64,000 nt of DNA from Propionicimonas sp020161015 (lineage in GTDB: Bacteria > Actinomycetota > Actinomycetes > Propionibacteriales > Propionibacteriaceae). The notes beneath the pieces are model-generated. The model made no database searches. It was given only the letters and a program-made list of their open reading frames with translations, and was not told the origin of the DNA. Positions 33,546-41,897 of this stretch are shown piece by piece. The stretch lies in assembly GCF_964266745.1 (NCBI RefSeq), contig NZ_CAXWGX010000023.1:62001-126000 (forward strand), read 5' to 3'. The stretch's first letter is position 1. The number at the start of each line of letters is the position of its first letter. Position numbers and translations under genes: made by a program.

Positions 33546-35024
33546 TTGACGGCCATTCCTATCGTTGATGTCTTCGCCGGCCCCGGCGGGCTCAACGAGG
33601 GCTTCTCCTCACTGCTCGACGCGCATGGAAGCCCGGTCTTCCGAACTGCCAACTCATTCGAGATTGACGATGAGGCGGTCAACACTCTGCGTCTCCGAGC
33701 TGCGCTGCGGCGCATCAGACTAGCAACGGGAACCATCCCTGGCGTCTACTACGACCTCCTTCGGGGTCGCAGGAACATCGCCCAGCTGGAGGCATCGTCT
33801 GAGTTCGCGGCTGCCTTCAAGGACGCAGAACGTGAGGTGCGGAAGCTTCGGCTCGGGGCGCAGACTCGCGCTGAGTCAGACGCGCAAATCAGGGAATCGC
33901 TTAAGGGATCGGGTGATGGACCCTGGGCGCTGGTCGGCGGGCCGCCCTGCCAGGCGTACTCGTTGGCGGGCAGGTCTCGTAGGGTGAATGACCCCGACTT
34001 CGTGAGCGATGAGAAACACGTTCTGTACCGGGAGTACCTTCACATTCTTCAGGAGCACCAGCCGACGGTCTTCGTTATGGAAAATGTGAAGGGGATGCTC
34101 TCGTCGCAGCACGACGGAGGGCTGGTCTTCCAGAAGATCCTTGATGACCTTCGAAGCCCGGCAGACGGGCTCGAGTACGAGATCCGCTCATTCCTACTGG
34201 AAGGGTCTGACCCGGGGCCCAAGGACTTCGTTCTCCGATCGGAGGACTTCGGCGTTCCCCAGCGCAGGCACCGCGTCATTCTCCTGGGCGTGAACCGGAC
34301 CACGGGACTGGGGGAGCACGAACGTCTCAGATCGACTTCGAACGTCGTCACAGTGGACGATGCGATCGGAGATCTCCCGGCGATCCGGTCGATGATCTCG
34401 CCCCGCAGCCGGGACAGCGAAGCGACCTTCCTAGATTCCCGGACACGTGGCCAGTTGCTCGCGAGCTATCCCGTTTCAACTAGGCGATTTCCGCTTGGGG
34501 CGCCATTCGTGAGCAGCGCCAGTGTGCACGGCCCCGACTCTTTGCGGGCGTGGCTGTGCGACGACAGCATTGGGGGCGTCGTGCACCACGAGAGTCGGGC
34601 CCACATGGCATCTGATCTGGTGCGATATGCCTACTTGGCCGCTAAGGCGAGCGAGAGCCTTTTCCCGAAGGTCAATGAGCTGCGGGGTGATCTTGCGCCC
34701 GCCCACACAAACGCTTCGCGTGAGGATGCCCCATTCGCCGACCGATTTCGTGTCCAGCGCGCTGATAGGCCTAGCACGACTGTAGTCAGTCATATCGCCA
34801 AGGACGGGCACTACTATATCCATCCGGACCCGGATCAAGCGCGCAGTCTTTCAGTCCGAGAGGCTGCGCGGCTGCAGACGTTCCCTGACAACTACTATTT
34901 CGCTGGCAGTCGCACTGACCAGTACCGCCAAGTTGGAAACGCTGTGCCGCCATGGTTGGCGCGACAGCTGGGGGCGTCGGTGGCCAAGCTCTTAGGCGCC
35001 GAAGTTGATGCCGAGCGAATCTGA
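33546..35024 (+). CDS. DNA (cytosine-5) methyltransferase
   Basis: A 492-aa C5-methylase. Motif I DVFAGPGGLNEGF (SAM binding), motif IV with catalytic Cys135 (GGPPCQAYSLAGRSR), motif VI ENV (~179-181), motif VIII QRRHRVILLG, and motif X QVGNAVPPWLARQLG. The target-recognition region between VIII and IX is long and novel. TTG start at 33546 with GGAGG nine bases upstream. It overlaps the Vsr-like gene, and both face the GHKL ATPase operon. Expected role is self-DNA marking in a restriction system. Recognition sequence cannot be read from sequence. Confidence 0.95.
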   Translation: MTAIPIVDVFAGPGGLNEGFSSLLDAHGSPVFRTANSFEIDDEAVNTLRLRAALRRIRLATGTIPGVYYDLLRGRRNIAQLEASSEFAAAFKDAEREVRKLRLGAQTRAESDAQIRESLKGSGDGPWALVGGPPCQAYSLAGRSRRVNDPDFVSDEKHVLYREYLHILQEHQPTVFVMENVKGMLSSQHDGGLVFQKILDDLRSPADGLEYEIRSFLLEGSDPGPKDFVLRSEDFGVPQRRHRVILLGVNRTTGLGEHERLRSTSNVVTVDDAIGDLPAIRSMISPRSRDSEATFLDSRTRGQLLASYPVSTRRFPLGAPFVSSASVHGPDSLRAWLCDDSIGGVVHHESRAHMASDLVRYAYLAAKASESLFPKVNELRGDLAPAHTNASREDAPFADRFRVQRADRPSTTVVSHIAKDGHYYIHPDPDQARSLSVREAARLQTFPDNYYFAGSRTDQYRQVGNAVPPWLARQLGASVAKLLGAEVDAERI

Positions 35025-35496
35025 GCCCGTCACGCGCCCGACGCCGGCGAGTGATGCCGTGCAGGCGGCAATGCGCACCCAAGGACGCTTCGACACGCTG
35101 CCAGAACTCGCAGTCAGAGGGGCCTTGTTTTCCCGCGGCCTACGGTACCGAAAACAGCTACCTGTACCAGGAATGCCGAGGCGCACTATCGATATCGCCT
35201 TCACCAGGATCAAGGTCGCAGTCTTCGTCGATGGGTGCTTCTGGCACGGATGCCCGCAGCACGCCGTCTCTCCGAAGAACAACGCCGCTTGGTGGGAGGC
35301 GAAGCTCCAGAAGAATCGGCAGCGCGACGAGGAGACGAACGCGTACCTCACCGGTCTCGGCTGGCTCGTCGTCCGAGTCTGGGAGCACGAGGATCCCGTG
35401 GAGGCTGTCGACAGGATCAGTTCCGCCGTGCAAGCTCGTCGGCGACCGCTTCCACAGGCTAGTTCGCTGGACCAGCTCCGTACCTATCCGGGATGA
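35008..35496 (+). CDS. vsr: Very short patch repair (Vsr) family endonuclease
   Basis: A 162-aa protein with the Vsr core: TIDIAFTRIKVAVFVDGCFWHGCPQH (catalytic Asp and the zinc-binding Cys/His cluster), WWEAKLQKNRQRDEETNAYLTGLGW and VVRVWEHE. ATG at 35008 (a TTG lies directly before); the start is inside the end of the methyltransferase gene, giving translational coupling. Classic Vsr nicks T:G mismatches arising from 5-methylcytosine deamination. In MORC/MutL-type restriction loci Vsr-like enzymes may be the restriction nuclease. Its 3' end overlaps the opposing DUF6339-like gene by 38 bp. Confidence 0.93.
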   Translation: MPSESEPVTRPTPASDAVQAAMRTQGRFDTLPELAVRGALFSRGLRYRKQLPVPGMPRRTIDIAFTRIKVAVFVDGCFWHGCPQHAVSPKNNAAWWEAKLQKNRQRDEETNAYLTGLGWLVVRVWEHEDPVEAVDRISSAVQARRRPLPQASSLDQLRTYPG

Positions 35497-36208
35497 GATC
35501 CATCATCACCTCGACAATCGCCCTGCGGTCGAGCAGATCGAGACTGCGGTAGGCACTCGCAGCGGTGACTTCCTTCATGAAGTCCTTCACCAAGTCGCCG
35601 TGATTGCGCGTCGTGACTGCGGCCATCGCGTCGATGGCGGCGACGAGCGTCTGTGGAGCCGAGCCCGCCTCGCGTTCGAAGATTGCTTGCACCCTGTCCT
35701 CATAGGCAAAGACCCAGTCCGAGTAGGCGTACGGATCACCGCTCGCGGCGCTGAGCTTGTTGGACAGATGGGCGTCGTACGTGAGGTTAGGAATCCACCA
35801 CAGTCGTGCGATGCCATGCCGAACCAAGTTCTGACGAGTGGCGCGAGGCATGAGCCACCGATCCGCAACTCTGCCCCTCCAGTTCTTGTCCGGGTCCAGA
35901 GGCCACCGCTGGCTCATGTATGGACGGAATGTTGTGAATGCGAGGTGCGTCCACAGTCTCCCGTCCGCTGCGTTGGCGCGATCCATCGCGCCGAGCGCCT
36001 CGAACACCACGCGGGCATTTTCAGGCTCGTGGCCAACCTTGAGCTCACTGGAGGGCTCTACAGTGTCAGGGCGCACCAGCAGGTTCGCTTGGTCCTCTAG
36101 TAGGACGTCCACCTCCCGCAGGAAGTCCCCCGGGTTCTCGGCGGATTCTAGGCGCGAAGCAATCAAATCCAGTGCGTTCAGAGTGAACGCGTAGGTCTTC
36201 GTAGTCAC
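35459..36208 (-). CDS. DUF6339-like protein
   Basis: A 249-aa protein with no catalytic motif I can name. Conserved-looking features are LWTHLAFTTFRPYMSQRWPLDP, RWLMPRATRQNLVRHGIARLWWIP and a helical C-terminus. The pattern fits DUF6339, a family I associate with GHKL ATPase-containing restriction loci, but this is from memory. GTG start, overlapping the preceding gene by GTGA. It is the last gene of a four-gene operon and tail-to-tail with the Vsr gene. No membrane segment. Confidence 0.6.
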   Translation of the reverse strand: MTTKTYAFTLNALDLIASRLESAENPGDFLREVDVLLEDQANLLVRPDTVEPSSELKVGHEPENARVVFEALGAMDRANAADGRLWTHLAFTTFRPYMSQRWPLDPDKNWRGRVADRWLMPRATRQNLVRHGIARLWWIPNLTYDAHLSNKLSAASGDPYAYSDWVFAYEDRVQAIFEREAGSAPQTLVAAIDAMAAVTTRNHGDLVKDFMKEVTAASAYRSLDLLDRRAIVEVMMDLIPDRYGAGPAN

Positions 36209-37062
36209 TCGTCATCCTCCTCGAGGGGGACCCGGGCCTGGACGGCCTTGTCGATTGGGAACTCAAGGATCCGTTGAGCAAGCCCGATCAGTTGTTCGTC
36301 CAGCCCGCCCGCTTTGTTGGCGAGATCAAGGATCGTGGTGTACCACCTCTTGCTCGTTGTGTCCTCGTCGTGACTGATCTCATTGTCACGGATGTAGCTG
36401 AGTGTCTGCATGAGAGGAGGAAGCACCACGAGGGCGACTTGGCTGTCTGGTTGGTCACTGAGTTGCTGAAGGCTGGCGCGCATCTGGGGCGACATGGACA
36501 CGACGACTTGGTCGTCGTCGAAGAACTTGACCTCGAGGCCCCGTCTCTGGTCAGGATCGTCCGTGAATCGGAAGCAGGATCCCAGCGGTGGGCGGAGAGG
36601 GTCATACAGCTTCTCGGCCTCGAAGTCGAAAGAGCCAGCGACCGCGATGACATCACCGGCGCGGATGGTGAAGGTCTGGCCACCGTAGTCGGGGTGTTGC
36701 CGTTCCAGCACATAGGCGTCGATCGGCTGCACCGCGATCGCGCTTATGTCGACTTGCACGGTGTCCCTTACTTCCTGCTGGTCGATCGTCGCAACCCAAG
36801 TTTCGCCATCCACGTGCCGTGCGCCAACGTAGGGGTGGAGGACACCCATCGCGAGGGTCGCAGCGCAGGACCAGCGAAAGACGAGGGCGGCAGAGTGGTC
36901 GTCCAGCATCCGCCTGAGGTCGGGATCGTCTAGTCGGAGCCTGAGCCTGATCTCAATGTCCTCGGTCGTTGGCGTCACTGTGGCCGTGGACAGCTCAAAT
37001 GTCGAGTTGACATCGTCCAGGTGCCCGATGACCGGGTGCGGGTAGGAGCCTTGCGTAGCCAT
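36205..37062 (-). CDS. Unknown protein of the GHKL ATPase operon
   Basis: A 285-aa protein starting at ATG 37062, one base after the ATPase stop codon, so translationally coupled. The N-terminal half looks beta-rich (FELSTATVTPTTEDIEIRLRLRL, DIRAGD-type strands, VIAVAGSFDFEAE) and the C-terminal half alpha-helical, ending in an acidic tail. No known domain or active site recognised. It overlaps the DUF6339-like gene by 4 bp. Tight coupling on both sides suggests that it forms a complex with the ATPase and DUF6339-like protein. Confidence 0.75.
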   Translation of the reverse strand: MATQGSYPHPVIGHLDDVNSTFELSTATVTPTTEDIEIRLRLRLDDPDLRRMLDDHSAALVFRWSCAATLAMGVLHPYVGARHVDGETWVATIDQQEVRDTVQVDISAIAVQPIDAYVLERQHPDYGGQTFTIRAGDVIAVAGSFDFEAEKLYDPLRPPLGSCFRFTDDPDQRRGLEVKFFDDDQVVVSMSPQMRASLQQLSDQPDSQVALVVLPPLMQTLSYIRDNEISHDEDTTSKRWYTTILDLANKAGGLDEQLIGLAQRILEFPIDKAVQARVPLEEDDE

Positions 37063-37063
37063 G

Positions 37064-38947
37064 TCAGTTGACTCCCAGCATGTAGCGATGTTGACCATTC
37101 AGACGGAGCCGGATCACGGTCGGCGACTCTGAGGGGATCAGCGAGATGTCACGCAGGGTGTTTCCTTCGGTTTCGATCACCTGATGCTCTTGGCCGTCCA
37201 TCGTTGCCGCCGCTATTGGGAGCTCATAGTCTCGGATCAGGGCGCCCCCTGGTCCGAGCGCGGCCAGCGTTAGGTCGCCAGTCACGGCCTCCCGTGGGCG
37301 AATCGCGACGATGAGATCGCCGGTGGAGTCATCAGTCCAACTGCGCAGAGTCACTGCGCGGGCGCGGATCCGTGAGCGACCCCCGCTCTCGCCACCCTGG
37401 CCCGGGAGCCCCTGGCCGCCGCCCCTCTCCTTGCCCTTGCCGCCCCTGTCGCGGCCCTTGTCGATGTCCTCGCCCTCGCCCGCTGTTGCCGGCTTACGGA
37501 TCGTCACAGCGACGGCCTTGCGCTCGTGGTTCAACTCGGCTGTCCGCTCGTCGGTTGGCTTGCCGTGTTGGGTGGCCGACTCATGCTCGCCATCGCCAGC
37601 CGTCGGTTCACCCGAGTTACCGCTGGGCCGGGGGCCCCGATCCCACAGCTCGGCCGGCAGCATTCGGTCCAGGCCCTTGATCTCGATGGTGCGACCGACC
37701 TGCGTTGTCAGCTTCGAGGCGAGGCCTTCTCGGATGAACTTCTGGAGGGCGGCGACAATACCTGGGCCCTCCGGTGACCGGCCGCGGTCCCACTGATCGT
37801 GCTGCGGCGGTTCTAGCTTGCGGAGCTTCTCGTTGGCAGCTGCGTTCGATGCGTCAAGGATCGCAGCGTACTTTACGGGGATCGACGTGCTCCTGAATGT
37901 GTGAATCTTCATAAGTGGGGTGCGAACCGTGATCGTGTTCAGCTTCTTTGGCAGTCCGTCATCAATCTCGACGAATAGCTTCAGCATTCCAAGGCCAGGC
38001 ACCTCACGCTCGTAGGGCTCAGGATCGTGCATGGCCCGGTAGAAGGCTGCACTCTCGGCATCGAGATAGCTGGACAGCGTGTCGGCGTTCAGTGTCCAAG
38101 CACCGTCAGGACTCCGCCCCTGCACGATCAGCTTGCCTCGCGAAATTGCGATCATGAAGTTCCTCACGAAGGCATCCCGGATGTTGGTGAGGCCCGAGTC
38201 GTCTTCCGCCTTGCGGTAGCCAAGGATGAACACGTCCGTGCCGAGCTCGGTGCGTTCCGCGAACGGCCCAATCTGCCCAGGTCCGCGAAGGTACTGGAGG
38301 TCATCCTCGTTGGAGAGCTCTGTGAAGTAGCCATCTGCGCGGCGCCGAACTCCTGATGCGTCGTTGTGTGAGGCTAGCCGGCTGTGTGCAGCAAACACGA
38401 CCTCTGACTTGTCGCTGGCGAGAGAGGTGTACAAGACCGTGCACAGGTCGGACGCCATCGGTCCCACTGCCGAGCCGATCCCAAACGATCCACCTCGCTC
38501 ACCGTCGTTCGCCGAGATTCCGTCGCCACGGGTCAGGGCGACCAGTGGCGACTTCTTCGATTGAGTGATGGATTCGCTGCCCGTCAACCCAGTCGTTCCG
38601 TAGTCGCTGACTCGGAGCACCCAAAGCTGGTCCTCCCCAGAAAGCTCAAGGGCGCGGCGCATGCGCTCGTGGCCACTCTCCCCTCGCGTTGCGAGTTCGG
38701 CTGCCTCGAAGTGGGGGCGCAGTTCGTCGATGCCGGGGATATCGTCGACCGCCATCCGTCTCAGCTCGAGTTGCATCGTGACGGGGCCATCGCCCAAGGG
38801 GTTGTCGAGTGAGTTCTGGCCGAACTCGCGCGCCACGGAAATCTCTGCGAGAGATCCTTCGAAGAACTGCTCTGCTGGCGCGATTGCCCCCTGCTCACCG
38901 CCCCGCCCAGCCTTCTCAAAGTAGAAGCCGAAGCCGTAGTACTGCAT
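37064..38947 (-). CDS. MORC/MutL-like GHKL ATPase
   Basis: A 627-aa protein. GHKL ATP-binding motifs are clear: motif I REFGQNSLDNP (Glu41, Asn45, Asp48), motif II SDYGTTGL (Asp115), motif III GERGGSFGIGSAVG (~149-162). The middle resembles an S5/transducer region. A low-complexity Lys/Gly linker (~495-530) leads to a beta-rich C-terminal domain. This matches prokaryotic MORC-like ATPases reported by Iyer, Abhiman and Aravind in restriction-modification loci. It may act as an ATP-gated DNA clamp directing the nuclease. Its ATG shares one base with the upstream stop codon. Confidence 0.85.
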   Translation of the reverse strand: MQYYGFGFYFEKAGRGGEQGAIAPAEQFFEGSLAEISVAREFGQNSLDNPLGDGPVTMQLELRRMAVDDIPGIDELRPHFEAAELATRGESGHERMRRALELSGEDQLWVLRVSDYGTTGLTGSESITQSKKSPLVALTRGDGISANDGERGGSFGIGSAVGPMASDLCTVLYTSLASDKSEVVFAAHSRLASHNDASGVRRRADGYFTELSNEDDLQYLRGPGQIGPFAERTELGTDVFILGYRKAEDDSGLTNIRDAFVRNFMIAISRGKLIVQGRSPDGAWTLNADTLSSYLDAESAAFYRAMHDPEPYEREVPGLGMLKLFVEIDDGLPKKLNTITVRTPLMKIHTFRSTSIPVKYAAILDASNAAANEKLRKLEPPQHDQWDRGRSPEGPGIVAALQKFIREGLASKLTTQVGRTIEIKGLDRMLPAELWDRGPRPSGNSGEPTAGDGEHESATQHGKPTDERTAELNHERKAVAVTIRKPATAGEGEDIDKGRDRGGKGKERGGGQGLPGQGGESGGRSRIRARAVTLRSWTDDSTGDLIVAIRPREAVTGDLTLAALGPGGALIRDYELPIAAATMDGQEHQVIETEGNTLRDISLIPSESPTVIRLRLNGQHRYMLGVN

Positions 38948-39174
38948 CAGTCGAAGGTCACCTTTCTCGTCGAGCGAAGGTCTGGATTGAACAGCGCCCG
39001 GGTCTCGCGAAGCTCGGCCTCGATGGGCCCGAACAGGGCGTCGACCTCATCTTCGGAGTAGTCGTAGTTCTTTCGGTTGGCGAGGTTGCCCAAGAGCGCG
39101 ATCTCACGAATCAGACGGTCGCCCCTGCTCGCGGCCAGCCGTCGGAACCGATCGTTCCTTGACTCGTCAGCCAT
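38947..39174 (-). CDS. Small helical protein, first gene of the GHKL ATPase operon
   Basis: A 75-aa protein, ATG at 39174 with a GGGAGG ribosome-binding site. Predicted helical: RFRRLAASRGDRLIREIALLGNLANRKNYDYSEDEVDALFGPIEAEL. No HTH or catalytic motif is clear. Similar small proteins (LGNLxNRxNY) accompany diverse mobile loci. It could be a regulator or a subunit of the downstream ATPase; the stop codon overlaps the ATPase start (TGATG). The longer ORF to 39237 would run over the promoter, so the internal start is chosen. Confidence 0.7.
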   Translation of the reverse strand: MADESRNDRFRRLAASRGDRLIREIALLGNLANRKNYDYSEDEVDALFGPIEAELRETRALFNPDLRSTRKVTFD

Positions 39175-39196
39175 GACTACCCTCCCTTCGTCTAGA

Positions 39197-39230
39197 TAGC
39201 GACTATATATCAGAAATACAGACGCTACAA
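39197..39230 (-). promoter_or_regulatory. Promoter with overlapping inverted repeat for the GHKL ATPase operon
   Basis: On the minus strand: -35 TTGTAG (39225-39230), 17-bp spacer, -10 TATAGT (39202-39207), 28 bp before the first start codon. An imperfect inverted repeat (TAGCGACTATAT, 7-nt spacer, ATACAGACGCTA; 10 of 12 positions pair) covers both boxes, as a repressor operator would. Confidence 0.6.
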
Positions 39231-39514
39231 GCCGCACATGCAGGCGCGCTTCGGTTCGTGCGCACGCGTCGCAGCTACGTGCGTCCCGTGGCCTCCGGCC
39301 TAGTTAGGGGCTGGCGCCACGGCGATGTCCGTCCTCGACCGTATGGTGAGGCTCTTGGCGGGCTTGCCTGCCCGGGTGGCGGCAAAGTGGTGTCCGCCGA
39401 GATCGGAAGAGGCCGCCACAAGCGGACTTCAAAAGTTGAATCGTCAACATGTGGAGTGCACGAAAAGGGCTACGGAAGCGTAGGTTACCTAGTAGGGGCC
39501 AAATCAGAGACGGT

Positions 39515-39559
39515 CTTTTAATCCGCGGGTTCTGGGTTCGATTCCCAGTGGGCCCACCA
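39515..39559 (+). other. attR: 45-bp direct repeat
   Basis: Identical to the 3' 45 nt of tRNA-Lys but without the tRNA 5' half. It marks the right end of the element. The 550-bp gap 39175-39724 contains this site and otherwise no gene that I can support. Confidence 0.95.
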
Positions 39560-39724
39560 AGATCTTGGCCGGGCGATGAAGCTCGAACTTATCGATCACA
39601 CGTCGCCCTGACGGGGACTTCATTGCGTGCCGGGGGCCGTGCGAGGCTCCCATGATGTGACCTCCCACATTGCCCGTCTCCGCTCTCGTACTGCTTGCCA
39701 TTGCGACGAAGCCGCCGCAGCGCG

Positions 39725-40651
39725 ATGAGCGAGGACGTCATCGCGCCAGCGCCGGCGACTCCGACGCCGAGGCGGATGAAGCTGCGCTACGCCGGCACCT
39801 GTTCGCGATGCGGGGCATCGCTCGAGGCGGGTGTGCTCGCGGACTACGACCAGACGTCGAGGACGGTGGCCTGCGTTGCCTGTCCGGCGCGTCGCGCGCT
39901 GCCCGAGCGGGCGGAGACGACGGCGGCCCCGCGGCACGCCCTCACGCCGGACCTCCCGCCAGAGCTCGAGGTTGTGGACGGTACGGCCGGTGGCTCGGCG
40001 GCGCGGGAGTTCGATCGTCGCCACGACGCGCGCCAGCAGCGGGTCCAGGCTGCCCATCCGAAGATCGGGAAGTTCCTGCTCGCCGTCTTCGACGACCCGC
40101 AGTCCACCACGGCGTGGGCGACGGGTGCGGTGGGCGAGCAGCAGCTCGGGGGCATGCTGGCCGCGATCGCCGGCCCGACGGTCCGCGTGCTGCACGACCG
40201 GCGGATCCCGAGGTCGACGGCCAACATCGACCACCTCGTGGTGTGCCCCACGGGCGTCTACGTGATCGACGCCAAGCGGTATCTGGACAAGCGTCCGGAA
40301 CTGCGCGTGGAGGGAGGGCTCATCCGTCCGCGACAGGAGCTTCTGCTGGTGGGAGGGCGCGACCGGACCAAGCTCGTCGATGGCATGAACAAGCAGCTCG
40401 GCCTGGTGAGGGCAGCACTCGAGGACCAGCCTGACGTGCCGGTCCGCGGGGTGCTCTGCTTCGTGGGCGCGGACTGGCCGATCTTCGGAGGCTCCTTCAT
40501 TGTCCAGGGCGTCTCGGTGGTGTGGCCCAAGAAGCTGAAGGCGAGCCTCCTCGAATCCGGCCCGCTCGATCCGGGGCAGATCGCGGACCTCCAGTGGCAG
40601 CTCCACGAGGCGTTCCCCCGCCAGAAGGACGCGCCGAGCCGCCCCACCTGA
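39725..40651 (+). CDS. NERD-domain protein with N-terminal zinc ribbon (chromosomal copy)
   Basis: A 308-aa protein, ATG at 39725, with the same order as the element copy at 32215: zinc ribbon (CSRCG, CVACP), NERD core (TGAVGEQQLGGML, TANIDHLVVCPTGVYVIDAKRY) and C-terminal QIADLQWQLHEAFPRQK. About 80% of residues are identical. It begins 165 bp outside attR, so the two copies lie 7.5 kb apart in the same orientation and could recombine. GC content is that of the chromosome. Function unknown; nuclease-related fold. Confidence 0.85.
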   Translation: MSEDVIAPAPATPTPRRMKLRYAGTCSRCGASLEAGVLADYDQTSRTVACVACPARRALPERAETTAAPRHALTPDLPPELEVVDGTAGGSAAREFDRRHDARQQRVQAAHPKIGKFLLAVFDDPQSTTAWATGAVGEQQLGGMLAAIAGPTVRVLHDRRIPRSTANIDHLVVCPTGVYVIDAKRYLDKRPELRVEGGLIRPRQELLLVGGRDRTKLVDGMNKQLGLVRAALEDQPDVPVRGVLCFVGADWPIFGGSFIVQGVSVVWPKKLKASLLESGPLDPGQIADLQWQLHEAFPRQKDAPSRPT

Positions 40652-40753
40652 GCACGCGCAAGGATGCGGTGCCGGCCTCCGCCGGCGATGGGTAATGGTC
40701 GTCCGAAAGGCACCGTCCACGGCGGACGGAGCCTGAACCAGAGGGGAATGCGG

Positions 40754-41383
40754 ATGACGACCAAGGTCGAGAGGTCGGTGGTGGTGGACGTGCCGCTGAG
40801 CACGGTCTACAACCAGTGGACCCAGTTCGAGGAGTTCCCGCACTTCATGGGCGCGGTGGAGAAGGTGACCCAGCTCGGCGACGACCGCCTGGAGTGGGTG
40901 GCCGAGATGGGCGGGATCCGCCGGCAGTGGGTCGCGAAGATCCTGGAGCAGGTGCCCGGCCACAAGGTGGCCTGGGCGGCCGTGGAAGGCGCCACCAATG
41001 CGGGGTCGGTGACCTTCACCGAGCTCGGCCCGGCGCGGACCGAGGTGCACCTCAGCCTGGAGTACGAGCCGGAGGGCGTCGTGGAGAAGGTCGGCGACCT
41101 GCTGAAGATCGTGGAGCACCAGGCCGAGGCCGACCTGGAGAACTTCGCCCGCTTCATCGAGGACGAGGGACGGGCGACCGGTGCGTGGCGCGGCTCGATC
41201 AACGAGGGCGCGACGGTGACGACGCCGGGCGTCGCGGACGCCGCGTTGTCCTGGGGCGACTCGGGCAAGGTGGGCGACGAGGCGGAGCGTGAGGCGAGTT
41301 TCCGCGACCGCCCGTCGCCGCCGGGCGATTCGACCGGTACGACGACGGTGGGGGAGCTGCCGCTACCGGGCGATACGGCATGA
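40754..41383 (+). CDS. SRPBCC family protein (polyketide cyclase/COQ10-like)
   Basis: A 209-aa protein. Residues ~1-140 form a START/SRPBCC ligand-binding fold: KVERSVVVDVPLSTVYNQWTQFEEFPHFMG, LEWVAEMGGIRRQW, TEVHLSLEYEPEG. The last ~60 residues are a disordered acidic/Thr-Ser tail. Such proteins are common cytosolic binders of hydrophobic ligands or stress proteins in actinobacteria. ATG at 40754, spaced seven bases from GAGGGG, is preferred over 40748. No clear operon partner. Confidence 0.85.
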   Translation: MTTKVERSVVVDVPLSTVYNQWTQFEEFPHFMGAVEKVTQLGDDRLEWVAEMGGIRRQWVAKILEQVPGHKVAWAAVEGATNAGSVTFTELGPARTEVHLSLEYEPEGVVEKVGDLLKIVEHQAEADLENFARFIEDEGRATGAWRGSINEGATVTTPGVADAALSWGDSGKVGDEAEREASFRDRPSPPGDSTGTTTVGELPLPGDTA

Positions 41384-41498
41384 ACCCGTCCGATGCCGCC
41401 AGCGACTTCGGCGACCGGGATGGCACCTCGGAGCCAGGGGTGGTCCGCCGGGATGACGGCCTGGGATGAAAGCCCGATGGCGCAAGACAGGGCTGGCG

Positions 41499-41897
41499 TC
41501 ACGGTGTGCGAGTCACCGGAGCGCCGGCCCTGATCGCTCTGGGGATCTCCGCGAGCCGGTCGACCAACCTGATCAGTTCCTGGATGCCTGCGGGGTCTGC
41601 GGAGGAGTCGACTTCCACCCGATACCTGATCCCGCTCGAGCGCCAGTCCTCACCGAACCCGCCTTCAGCCTCGACCAGGACACCATCGATCGGCACGCCC
41701 CGGCTCTGCGCCTCGCGGTGCATGTCGTTGAGCACACATGCGGCGACCGCCAGGTGCAAGACGTGCGCCCCTGTGTAACTGGCTGCCACGTCGACGCCGC
41801 CCTCGGTCCAGCGATGGCCGAAGTGCGTCACTTCGTCGTGACCAGCAAGGCGTTGTCGGAGGCTGCCTGACGCGCACACAACGGGGAAGTTGTTCAT
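41499..41897 (-). CDS. OsmC family protein
   Basis: A 132-aa protein with OsmC-like YTGAHVLHLAVAACVLNDMHREAQ (containing the redox cysteine of the second site), GVLVEAEGGFGEDW and RVEVDSSADPAGIQELIRLV. The first conserved cysteine is in the N-terminal VVCASGS stretch rather than at the usual place, so peroxidase activity is uncertain. ATG at 41897; the longer in-frame start at 41933 is possible. The 115-bp gap after the SRPBCC gene is empty. Confidence 0.75.
   Translation of the reverse strand: MNNFPVVCASGSLRQRLAGHDEVTHFGHRWTEGGVDVAASYTGAHVLHLAVAACVLNDMHREAQSRGVPIDGVLVEAEGGFGEDWRSSGIRYRVEVDSSADPAGIQELIRLVDRLAEIPRAIRAGAPVTRTP

Larger units (their letters stand above)
18967..39559. mobile_element. 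Integrative mobilizable element in tRNA-Lys (~20.6 kb)
   Basis: Bounded by a perfect 45-bp direct repeat of the tRNA-Lys 3' end (18967-19011 and 39515-39559). It contains, in order, a tyrosine integrase beside the tRNA, a STAND ATPase, DUF4238 and zinc-finger proteins, a HepT/MNT pair, a metallophosphoesterase, an excisionase-like HTH protein, a MobF relaxase, a NERD protein, C5-methyltransferase plus Vsr, and the GHKL ATPase operon. Many cargo genes are visibly less GC-rich than the flanks. No coupling protein, type IV secretion or replication gene was seen, so transfer would depend on a helper conjugation system. Confidence 0.92.

Noticed and set aside
18967..39559. Prophage interpretation of the element
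   Set aside because: No capsid, portal, terminase, tail or lysis genes; a MobF relaxase points to conjugative mobilisation.
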